Positions 54,174 through 61,837 of a stretch of 64,000 bases of DNA are shown here, piece after piece. Location: contig NZ_JAJAVD010000004.1 in the NCBI RefSeq assembly GCF_020532705.1, positions 186,001-250,000 of the forward strand, given 5' to 3'. A program made the position numbers and the translations under genes. Under the pieces are notes generated by a model that worked only from the letters and a program-made list of their open reading frames with translations, was not told the origin of the DNA and made no database searches. The stretch comes from Methylobacillus caricis. Its GTDB lineage: Bacteria > Pseudomonadota > Gammaproteobacteria > Burkholderiales > Methylophilaceae. The number at the start of each line of letters is the position of its first letter. Within the stretch, counting starts at the first letter, position 1.

Positions 54174-54365
54174 CTACTTAGGTTTAGCGGGCTCTACTTC
54201 GACGATTTTCCAACCATCATCTAGCCATGTCTTGGCAACAAACTCAGCCTCAGCATACGAGGCCAATTTATCCACATCTTCCAAGGTGTCGAATAAATCA
54301 ACACCACCCTTACCGTTTGGGCCTAAATATTTCGAACCTACCATGATGACGAATCCAACATTCAT
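54174..54365 (-). CDS. Small protein, paralog of the neighbour at 54506-54694
   Basis: 63 residues from the ATG at 54365, preceded by AAAGGTGG at five bases. It contains VGSKYLGPNGKGG, a FDTLEDVDKLASYAEAEFVAK helix region and the ending WKIVEVEPAK. The same plan (AGDKYLYP, FDTWEEAQKCA, FEIIAVDPA) appears in the next small gene. There is no signal peptide. Function unknown; it may be cargo of an integrated element. Confidence 0.6.
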   Translation of the reverse strand: MNVGFVIMVGSKYLGPNGKGGVDLFDTLEDVDKLASYAEAEFVAKTWLDDGWKIVEVEPAKPK

Positions 54366-54505
54366 GGGTACCACCTTTCGTACGGAACAAATCCGATGAA
54401 AAAATCCCCGATATTGAATGCTCAACTGCGTATGAGATTGACACCAGTCTTATCAGATAACCTTACTGGATTGATCAAAAGTATAACGCCACATCCCAGC
54501 TTAGG

Positions 54506-54694
54506 TCAAAACCGGGCAGGATCTACCGCAATGATTTCAAATGGCGGCTTGGCATTCTGCACTGCGCATTTTTGGGCTTCTTCCCAAGTATCAAATACGC
54601 CAGCTTCAATGATGGAGGCTGTGTATCCCACATCGCCATCCTTACTTGGATACAAATACTTATCTCCAGCCTTAACCAGATATTTAACAGCCAT
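54506..54694 (-). CDS. Small protein, paralog of the neighbour at 54174-54365
   Basis: 62 residues, ATG preceded by AGGGAA. Sequence plan: VKAGDKYLYPSKDG, GVFDTWEEAQKCAVQNA, PFEIIAVDPARF, shared with the small gene 140 bases downstream. The pattern (a KYL hairpin, a helix with W/L-E-A, and a final beta strand) suggests a compact alpha/beta fold. Function unknown. Confidence 0.6.
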   Translation of the reverse strand: MAVKYLVKAGDKYLYPSKDGDVGYTASIIEAGVFDTWEEAQKCAVQNAKPPFEIIAVDPARF

Positions 54695-54813
54695 TGCTTT
54701 ATTCCCTATGTGTTACCCCTATCAATTATCTAACGGACTCAGCTCATGAAAATTAAGACGCCGTTCCATTTTACATGCTGATGCGCATGTACTTGCAAGG
54801 TTCAGGAATTGTT

Positions 54814-55000
54814 ATGAAAGCTTCCGCCGATGCATACCATTCTGAACAACCTAGCACAAGCCAGCTTATTCACAGCCTCCGCCATATTTTCGCAAGCCAC
54901 TTCTAATGAATGATGGAAATATCCTGACCTTGCAACGCATCCTCGGCCATAGCTCAATCACACTATAAACATGAAATATGCTCATCTAATCCTGAGCACA
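54814..55000 (+). pseudogene. Decayed tyrosine-recombinase (phage integrase) C-terminal fragment
   Basis: Reading across two frames gives HSLRHIFASHF, then MNDGNILTLQRILGHSSITL, then MKYAHL. These are the box II region of phage-type integrases: the H-x-x-R pair, the LGH histidine and the catalytic tyrosine. Stops after ASHF and after SITL, with frame changes, show it is broken. Only about 60 codons remain; the catalytic core upstream is gone. It points toward the 3' end of tRNA-Ile2, the normal attachment target of such enzymes. Confidence 0.8.
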
Positions 55001-55045
55001 TCCGAGATACAAAAACTCTGCCCCTCAGCTCTATGACGATAAATG

Positions 55046-55075
55046 AAAAAAGGAGTTACGTTTTCACGTAACCCC
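55046..55075 (-). terminator. Terminator after tRNA-Ile2
   Basis: Minus strand: GGGGTTACGT, GAAA loop, ACGTAACTCC, then T6. It lies 10 bases downstream of the tRNA CCA end. Confidence 0.85.
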
Positions 55076-55084
55076 TTGATTCTT

Positions 55085-55163
<79 letters not shown>

Positions 55164-55177
55164 TAAACCTTTACAGT

Positions 55178-57100
55178 TTAGTCGTTGCCAGTTTCGAGGA
55201 AACTGCGCAGACGTTCTGAGCGAGTTGGATGGCGGAGCTTGCGCAGCGCCTTGGCCTCAATTTGACGAATACGCTCACGCGTTACATCGAATTGCTTACC
55301 TACTTCTTCCAGCGTATGGTCGGTGTTCATTTCAATCCCGAAACGCATGCGCAGGACTTTGGCTTCCCTTGCGGTTAGCGATTCTAACACTTCTTTGGTA
55401 GCTTCGCGCAAGCTGGCGTAAACAGCAGCATCCACAGGCGCCAATGTTGTCATGTCTTCAATGAAGTCGCCAAGATGGGAGTCATCATCATCCCCAATTG
55501 GAGTCTCCATGGAGATAGGTTCCTTGGAAATTTTGAGGATTTTACGAATCTTGTCCTCCGGCATTTCCATTTTTTCCGCCAAGGTCGCTGGATCAGGCTC
55601 AAGACCGGTTTCCTGCAATATCTGACGGCTGATACGATTCATCTTGTTGATGGTTTCGATCATGTGTACAGGAATACGGATAGTACGTGCCTGGTCAGCG
55701 ATGGAGCGTGTAATCGCCTGACGGATCCACCAGGTAGCATAGGTGGAAAATTTATATCCACGACGGTATTCAAATTTATCAACGGCCTTCATCAAGCCAA
55801 TATTGCCTTCCTGAATCAGATCCAGGAATTGCAAACCGCGGTTGGTATACTTCTTGGCAATGGAAATCACCAGGCGCAAATTGGCTTCAATCATTTCACG
55901 CTTGGCACGGCGGGCACGCGCTTCGCCTGTCGACATCTGCTTGTTGATTTCCTTCAGTTCCTTGATAGGAATGCCAACACGGTCCTGAATGGCAAGTAAC
56001 TGCTGTTGCTGGTCATCAATGGAGTGCTTGAAGCGTTCCAGGCGCTCCACATAAGGCTTGCTCACTGTAAGTTCAGTGGCCAGCCAATCGGGATTACCCT
56101 CATTGCCTGGGAAAGTCTTGATGAAATGCGGCCGTGGCATGCCTGATTTTTCAACACAGAAGTCCATGATCTTGCGCTCATGGCTGCGGATTTCCTCCAC
56201 CATGCCACGCACTTGATCACACAAGGCCTCAACCTGTTTGGCGGAGAAGCGGAAAGCCATCAGCTCATCAATGATGACAACTTGCAGCTTTTGATACTCT
56301 TTATCTTGTGAGCCTTTGTTGACAAGAATGATCGACATTTTTTGATGCGCGTCGCGAATCACGGCAAAACGTGTGAGCACCTCTTCCTTGAGCTTGGCCA
56401 GCGCTTCAGCAGAGATAGCGGCAGCTTTTGCACCGTCGTCATCTTCTTCCTCTTCATCACTGTCGCCATCAGCGTCTTCATCGTTCTCGCCGGCCTCTTC
56501 TGCAGCCATTTCCGCACCAAGGCCATCATCTGCGTCAATCAGGCCGTCAACCAGATCATCAACGCTTAGCTCGCTTTTCTCCACCCTATCCACCATTGCC
56601 AACAACTCGGCAATCGTGCTCGGACAGGCAGCAATGGCCTGCACCATGTGCTTGAGGCCATCTTCAATGCGCTTGGCAATTTCAATTTCGCCTTCGCGAG
56701 TCAGAAGATCAACCGTACCCATTTCGCGCATATACATGCGTACAGGGTCGGTAGTCCGTCCAAATTCGGAATCTACTGTAGAGAGTGCCTGCTCTGCTTC
56801 TTCAACCGCATCCTCATCGGTAACGGGAGCTGGAGCATCTGACATGAGCAATGCTTCGGCATCAGGCGCTTCTTCATACACCTGGATGCCCATGTCATTA
56901 ATCATGCCGATAATGCCATCGATCTGCTCGGAATCCTGTACATCATCCGGCAAGTGGTCGTTGATTTCGGCATAGGTAAGGTAGCCACGCTCCTTACCAA
57001 GAACAATGAGCGTTTTCAACCGGGTACGGCGTATATCTGCGTCGTTTACCTGGGTATCAGCCTTCTCGTTTATATTGTCGTTCTGTTGCTCTTTAGCCAT
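55178..57100 (-). CDS. rpoD: RpoD, primary sigma factor (sigma 70)
   Basis: 640 residues from the ATG at 57100 (MAKEQQND), behind GAGG; the frame extends to 57127. All sigma70 regions are seen: region 1.1 near the start, an acidic non-conserved insert around 205-235 ([11 protein letters not shown]), region 2 with [27 protein letters not shown] and [16 protein letters not shown], and region 4 with the helix-turn-helix [20 protein letters not shown]. It is the last gene of the rpsU-yqeY-dnaG-rpoD group. Confidence 0.98.
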   Translation of the reverse strand: MAKEQQNDNINEKADTQVNDADIRRTRLKTLIVLGKERGYLTYAEINDHLPDDVQDSEQIDGIIGMINDMGIQVYEEAPDAEALLMSDAPAPVTDEDAVEEAEQALSTVDSEFGRTTDPVRMYMREMGTVDLLTREGEIEIAKRIEDGLKHMVQAIAACPSTIAELLAMVDRVEKSELSVDDLVDGLIDADDGLGAEMAAEEAGENDEDADGDSDEEEEDDDGAKAAAISAEALAKLKEEVLTRFAVIRDAHQKMSIILVNKGSQDKEYQKLQVVIIDELMAFRFSAKQVEALCDQVRGMVEEIRSHERKIMDFCVEKSGMPRPHFIKTFPGNEGNPDWLATELTVSKPYVERLERFKHSIDDQQQQLLAIQDRVGIPIKELKEINKQMSTGEARARRAKREMIEANLRLVISIAKKYTNRGLQFLDLIQEGNIGLMKAVDKFEYRRGYKFSTYATWWIRQAITRSIADQARTIRIPVHMIETINKMNRISRQILQETGLEPDPATLAEKMEMPEDKIRKILKISKEPISMETPIGDDDDSHLGDFIEDMTTLAPVDAAVYASLREATKEVLESLTAREAKVLRMRFGIEMNTDHTLEEVGKQFDVTRERIRQIEAKALRKLRHPTRSERLRSFLETGND

Positions 57101-57206
57101 GCTTGACCTCAATCTGTCGAACCGCAAGGTTGATTTACGGAAAACCCTAGATTATACCTTAAAAATACCCATAATTTTTAGCAGAATTAGGGCAACTCTT
57201 ACTAAC

Positions 57207-58937
57207 TTAACGAGTGCTGATCGACTTCAACAGCTCCCGCTCTTCTGCTGTCAGCTGGCTCAGGCTTTTTTCCTTGAGCCTATCCAGCATGGATGTCTGC
57301 TGACGTTGCATATACATGTCCCTAATCTGCTTGCGGACTCCCTCAAATTCAAGGGCCAGATCCAAATTCTCATCAAGAATATGCAGTTCACTCTGTATTT
57401 CACGCAAAACACGCACATCAATCAGCGGCTCCAGGCCATGCAATATCACGACCGGCTTTGAGTTTGGGCTGGCGATCGCAAGCCGCATTACCTGCCGCAC
57501 CATTTCATCTTCATCTGCAACACCGGTCACCCAGTGCATATCTTGTTCTTGAACCAGTTGCGGCTGCATGATGGCCATCAATGCAAAGCGGCGCTGCAAA
57601 GACATGGTTGTACGTTCCTGTCTAGGAGCAGACCTCGGCCTGCTACGATTAGTTTCAGGCAATTTGAGCATAGCCCGCATTTCCTCACCGGATATATCAG
57701 CCAGCTCGGCAATACGTTTACGCAACAACAATGCCAGGCGCGGTGCCTGAATCTGCTTGAGAATGGGTTCAGCCTCATTGAGGAACTGCACCCTATCCTC
57801 TTGCGACTGCAGGTTGTTATTGGCACTCAACTCCTGAACCACATACTGCGAAAGCGGCAAAGCCTGCAATATCAATGCTTCAAACGCCTCCTTGCCATAC
57901 TCCCGCACATAACTATCAGGATCATGCTCTGCCGGCAGGAACAGAAAACTGATGCGCAATCCGTCTGTCAACGCAGGCAAGGCATTCATGGCCGCACGCC
58001 AGGCTGCACTTCGCCCGGCATTGTCACCGTCGAAACAGAATACAATCTCGTCGGTCTGGCGCATCAGCTTGGTAATATGCGATGGCGTCGTCGCTGTTCC
58101 CAATGCTGCCACAGCATATTCAATGCCATACTGGGCCAAAGCCACGACATCCATATAGCCCTCGACCACCAACACCCGCCCGGCATCACGAATAGCACGC
58201 CGGGCCAGGAACAAGCCATACAGCTCATGTCCCTTCTGGAATAGGGGGGTTTCAGGGGAATTCAGGTATTTGGCACCTGCGTCATCCTTTTCCAGAACAC
58301 GCCCGCCAAAGCCGATAACCTGGCCTTTCTGGTCATGGATGGGAAACATGATGCGATCACGGAATCTGTCGTATCGGCGCCCCTGTTCATTCTCTATCAC
58401 CAGGCCAGCCGTCTTGAGGACTTCGTGCTTATAATCTTCAAATACCGTTTCCAGATTCTGCCATCCATCTGGCGCATAGCCTACCTGGAAACGCGCTGCC
58501 ACCAGGCCGCTCAGCCCGCGCCCCTTGAGGTAGTCTATCGCCTTGGCCGACTTCTTGAGCTCAGCCTTGTAGTAATTGGCTGCCTGCTGCATGACATCCT
58601 GCAGACCAGGAATAAACTTGGCCCTGGCCACATCTATATCACGCGTTTCCTGCGGTACTATCATGCCCACAGACTTTGCCAGCTCATGGATAGCCTCGAC
58701 AAAGCTGATGCCCTGATATTCCATGACGAAGCCGAGCGCGGAGCCATGCGCCCCACATCCAAAGCAATGATAGAACTGCTTGGTAGGACTGACCGTAAAA
58801 GAAGGGGATTTCTCGTTATGGAATGGACAACAGGCCGAATAATTGGCTCCGGCTTTCTTCAACGGTACGCTACGGTCAATCACGTCGACAATGTCAACTC
58901 GATTAAGCAACTCTTGTATGAAGGAATCAGGGATCAT
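57207..58937 (-). CDS. dnaG: DNA primase
   Basis: 576 residues. The N-terminal zinc-binding domain has C37, H40, C58 and C61 (CPFH and CFGC). The RNA polymerase core includes the TOPRIM domain with VEGYMDVVAL and FCFDGDNAGR. The C-terminal region (about 450-576) binds DnaB helicase. It makes RNA primers for replication. It lies 106 bases upstream of rpoD and after a hairpin following yqeY. Confidence 0.97.
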   Translation of the reverse strand: MIPDSFIQELLNRVDIVDVIDRSVPLKKAGANYSACCPFHNEKSPSFTVSPTKQFYHCFGCGAHGSALGFVMEYQGISFVEAIHELAKSVGMIVPQETRDIDVARAKFIPGLQDVMQQAANYYKAELKKSAKAIDYLKGRGLSGLVAARFQVGYAPDGWQNLETVFEDYKHEVLKTAGLVIENEQGRRYDRFRDRIMFPIHDQKGQVIGFGGRVLEKDDAGAKYLNSPETPLFQKGHELYGLFLARRAIRDAGRVLVVEGYMDVVALAQYGIEYAVAALGTATTPSHITKLMRQTDEIVFCFDGDNAGRSAAWRAAMNALPALTDGLRISFLFLPAEHDPDSYVREYGKEAFEALILQALPLSQYVVQELSANNNLQSQEDRVQFLNEAEPILKQIQAPRLALLLRKRIAELADISGEEMRAMLKLPETNRSRPRSAPRQERTTMSLQRRFALMAIMQPQLVQEQDMHWVTGVADEDEMVRQVMRLAIASPNSKPVVILHGLEPLIDVRVLREIQSELHILDENLDLALEFEGVRKQIRDMYMQRQQTSMLDRLKEKSLSQLTAEERELLKSISTR

Positions 58938-58964
58938 TATCTGGAAATAATAGCCGAAAAAAAC

Positions 58965-58989
58965 AAAAAAGGAGCTTCAAGCTCCTTTT
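58965..58989 (-). terminator. Hairpin between yqeY and dnaG
   Basis: GGAGC, five-base loop, GCTCC, flanked by T6 on the minus strand and T5 on the plus strand. It would limit readthrough from rpsU-yqeY into dnaG-rpoD, like the known terminator between rpsU and dnaG in E. coli. Confidence 0.75.
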
Positions 58990-59016
58990 TCAATCCATAC
59001 TTTCGGCAAGAAGTGC

Positions 59017-59463
59017 TCAGGCGCCCAATCTCGCCTTGATCAGGCCCGATATCTTGCCCATGTCGGCCCGGCCAACTACTTTTGGCTTGATTGCCGCCAT
59101 GACCTTGCTCATGTCCTTGATGCTGGCAGCGCCAGTCTCTGCAACCACCTCTTCAAGAATGGCTGAAATTTCATCTTCGGTCAGCGCTACAGGCAAATAT
59201 TCCTGCAGCACAGTGACTTCAAACTTTTCCACATCTGCCAGATCCTGACGGTTGGCAGCTTCATATTGGGAGATAGAATCCCTGCGCTGCTTCAGCATCT
59301 TCTCGATCGCCTCAATCACTTGAGTATCATCGAGCTCAATCCGCTCATCCACCTCACGCTGTTTTATTGCAGCCTGCAACAGACGTATAGCACCGAGCCG
59401 CGCACTATCCTTAGCGCGCATCGCGGTTTTCATATCTTCAGTAAGACGAGCCTTGATAGTCAC
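59017..59463 (-). CDS. GatB/YqeY-family protein
   Basis: 148 residues matching the YqeY family: an N-terminal helical half (LTEDMKTAMRAKDSARLGAIRLL) and a C-terminal domain like that of GatB (EEVVAETGAASIKDMSKVMAAIKPKVVGRADM, in segments). It may act in tRNA-dependent amidation, but this is not settled. It lies 18 bases after rpsU, in the usual order. Confidence 0.93.
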   Translation of the reverse strand: MTIKARLTEDMKTAMRAKDSARLGAIRLLQAAIKQREVDERIELDDTQVIEAIEKMLKQRRDSISQYEAANRQDLADVEKFEVTVLQEYLPVALTEDEISAILEEVVAETGAASIKDMSKVMAAIKPKVVGRADMGKISGLIKARLGA

Positions 59464-59481
59464 AACAAAACTACGCCAGGC

Positions 59482-59694
59482 TTAGTAAAGCTTAGTAGGC
59501 AGAGTCTGGCTGCGGATACGGCGATAGTGACGCTTAACAGCTGCTGCTGCTTTACGCTTGCGTTCCCAGGTTGGCTTCTCGTAGAACTCGCGCGCGCGCA
59601 AATCTGTCAGAAGGCCAGTCTTTTCAATCATGCGCTTGAAGCGGCGCAGAGCCACGTCAAATGGCTCGTTTTCTTTAACACGTACGCTAGACAT
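59482..59694 (-). CDS. rpsU: 30S ribosomal protein S21
   Basis: 70 residues, very basic, with [18 protein letters not shown] and [14 protein letters not shown], the S21 signatures. It helps start translation by contacting the platform of the 30S subunit. It begins the rpsU-yqeY-dnaG-rpoD group and is divergent from tsaD across an 88-base gap. Confidence 0.98.
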   Translation of the reverse strand: MSSVRVKENEPFDVALRRFKRMIEKTGLLTDLRAREFYEKPTWERKRKAAAAVKRHYRRIRSQTLPTKLY

Positions 59695-59782
59695 TTAAAT
59701 CACTTTCCTTTGAGAAAGGGCGAAAAAGTTTGCTATTCTAGCGGCTCGCTCCTGATTTATCAATCATTATCCTTATTTTCTT

Positions 59783-60802
59783 ATGTTAATTCTTGGCATT
59801 GAATCCTCCTGCGATGAAACCGGCCTCGCACTTTACGATACCAAACAAGGCCTGTTGTCACATGCGCTGCATTCGCAAATAGAAATGCACGCTGAATATG
59901 GTGGCGTTGTTCCCGAACTTGCCTCGCGCGATCATATCCGCCGCGCCTTGCCATTGACCCGCCACGTTCTCAATCAGGCTGGTAAAACCCTGCAAGATAT
60001 TGATGGCATTGCATATACACAAGGACCGGGCCTCTCAGGAGCACTGTTGGTAGGCACCAGCATTGCAGAAGCACTGGCTTTCAGCCTGAACCTCCCTACG
60101 ATAGGCGTCCATCACCTGGAAGGCCATTTGCTGGCACCATTGCTGGAAGCCAATCCACCCGCATTTCCTTTCGTCGCGCTCCTAGTGTCAGGCGGGCATA
60201 CCCAGCTCATGCGGGTATCTGCCATAGGAGACTACGAACTGCTGGGGGATACCCTGGATGATGCTGCAGGGGAAGCGTTCGACAAAACCGCCAAGTTGCT
60301 GGGGCTGAGCTATCCAGGCGGTCCTGCAATTTCCAGGCTGGCCAGCCAAGGAACAGCCGGCGCCTGCCAATTGCCACGCCCCATGCTGAATAACGGGGAC
60401 CTCAATTTCAGCTTCAGCGGCCTGAAAACCGCGGTACTGACCCTGGTCAACCAATATGGAAACCAGCTGGATGAACAAGCAAAAGCAGATATTGCCTACG
60501 AATTCCAGGAAGCCGTTACTGAAGTGCTCACCAAGAAGTGCATGGCAGCCTTGCGCAACACTGGTCTTGACCAACTGATTGTTTCCGGCGGAGTCGGCGC
60601 CAATGCCAGACTGCGCGAGCGCCTTGATGCAGCTACAAAGCGCAGACACTGCCATGTGCATTACCCCAGACTGGAATTCTGCACCGACAACGGCGCAATG
60701 ATCGCCTTTGCCGGCGCAATGCGCATGCAACACGCCCACATATCAGATCACGGCTTTACCGTGCGACCCCGCTGGGATCTGGCTGAACTGCAAACGCCTT
60801 AG
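59783..60802 (+). CDS. tsaD: TsaD, tRNA threonylcarbamoyladenosine transferase
   Basis: 339-residue ASKHA-fold enzyme that transfers threonylcarbamoyl to A37 of ANN-decoding tRNAs with TsaB and TsaE. The iron-binding HHLEGH has H111 and H115; ESSCDETG is at the N-terminus, VSGGHTQL and SFSGLKTAV are present, and TDNGAMIA is near the C-terminus. It is divergent from rpsU, a common arrangement. Its stop overlaps that of convergent plsY by four bases. Confidence 0.97.
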   Translation: MLILGIESSCDETGLALYDTKQGLLSHALHSQIEMHAEYGGVVPELASRDHIRRALPLTRHVLNQAGKTLQDIDGIAYTQGPGLSGALLVGTSIAEALAFSLNLPTIGVHHLEGHLLAPLLEANPPAFPFVALLVSGGHTQLMRVSAIGDYELLGDTLDDAAGEAFDKTAKLLGLSYPGGPAISRLASQGTAGACQLPRPMLNNGDLNFSFSGLKTAVLTLVNQYGNQLDEQAKADIAYEFQEAVTEVLTKKCMAALRNTGLDQLIVSGGVGANARLRERLDAATKRRHCHVHYPRLEFCTDNGAMIAFAGAMRMQHAHISDHGFTVRPRWDLAELQTP

Positions 60803-61389
60803 GGCTTTTTGCCAAAACCCGACTCAGTACCATCCAGCAATTTGCGGATATTGCTACGGTGTCGCCAGATCAGCAACAAGGAAAGAATAAATACGACAAT
60901 GATATAGCCTACATGCGCAAGCAACAGCCAGGCAAAACCCGGAGCCAATGCTGCAGCAGTAAGGGCCGCTAATGAAGAAAAGCGGGTCAGCGCAAAAATA
61001 GCAACCCAACTCAGCATTGCCAATCCGGCCAGCAAAGGGGAAAAGCCAAGCAGCACTCCCAACGCGGTTGCCACTCCCTTGCCGCCTTTAAAGCGATAAA
61101 ATACCGGATACAAATGCCCCAGGAATACCGCCAACGCAACCCAGCACACCACTTCCATCGGCAAACCATAATATTGAGCCAGCCATACCGGCAGCCAGCC
61201 TTTGGCCGCATCTCCCAACAATGTCAGCAATGCTGCCAACTTTTTGCCGCTGCGCAGCACATTGGTCGCCCCGGGATTGCCGGAACCTACAGTACGCGGA
61301 TCAGGCAGGCCAAACGCCTTGCTGACCAGAATGCCAAAAGAAATTGAGCCGAGAAAATAAGCCAAGACGACGAAAACTGCGTTATTCAT
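60799..61389 (-). CDS. plsY: PlsY, glycerol-3-phosphate acyltransferase
   Basis: 196-residue membrane enzyme that adds an acyl group from acyl-phosphate to glycerol 3-phosphate. [32 protein letters not shown] and [12 protein letters not shown] are the three conserved cytoplasmic or interface motifs. Five or more membrane helices are evident. The ATG at 61389 (MNNAVF) fits the family; the frame extends upstream to 61434. It is divergent from folB. Confidence 0.96.
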   Translation of the reverse strand: MNNAVFVVLAYFLGSISFGILVSKAFGLPDPRTVGSGNPGATNVLRSGKKLAALLTLLGDAAKGWLPVWLAQYYGLPMEVVCWVALAVFLGHLYPVFYRFKGGKGVATALGVLLGFSPLLAGLAMLSWVAIFALTRFSSLAALTAAALAPGFAWLLLAHVGYIIVVFILSLLLIWRHRSNIRKLLDGTESGFGKKP

Positions 61390-61459
61390 GTGGATTGGAT
61401 TAAAATTGAATTGCCGTATTCTATCAGCCCTCAAGCCCTAACGCAGGATCCCCGCCATT

Positions 61460-61816
61460 ATGGATATTATTTTTCTCAGTGAAGTCAAAGTTGAAACCCA
61501 CCTGGGCGTACCAGAATGGGAACGCCTGACAGCCCAAACCATCATCCTGGATATTGAAATTGCCATGCCAAACAGCAATTCATGTCAGACCGATGAAATT
61601 GATGACACCATAGATTACGGCGTGGTCGTCTCCCGCATCCGGCAAACACTGGCAGAACGCTCGTTCAAGCTGGTTGAGGCACTGGCGGAACACATTTGCC
61701 AGCTCATCATGCAGGAATTCGGTGCACCCTGGGTCAAGCTGCGCGTAGCAAAACCCGGCATATTGCCGGGGTTGAAGGCGTTAGGGGTAGTAATTGAGCG
61801 GGGGAAGACTCACTGA
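61460..61816 (+). CDS. folB: Dihydroneopterin aldolase
   Basis: 118 residues: FLSEVKVETHLGVPEWER (active Glu region), TIDYGVVVSRI, VEALAEHICQLI and RVAKPGILPG, all typical of FolB, which converts dihydroneopterin to 6-hydroxymethyl-dihydropterin in folate synthesis. It is next to plsY and opposite in direction, as seen widely in proteobacteria. Confidence 0.94.
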   Translation: MDIIFLSEVKVETHLGVPEWERLTAQTIILDIEIAMPNSNSCQTDEIDDTIDYGVVVSRIRQTLAERSFKLVEALAEHICQLIMQEFGAPWVKLRVAKPGILPGLKALGVVIERGKTH

Positions 61817-61837
61817 CACTATTTTGCAAACTAGACA

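Noticed and set aside
56342-56975. Open frames antisense to rpoD (for example the serine-rich one)
   Set aside because: They are shadows of the acidic region of rpoD on the other strand, with no ribosome-binding site or homology.
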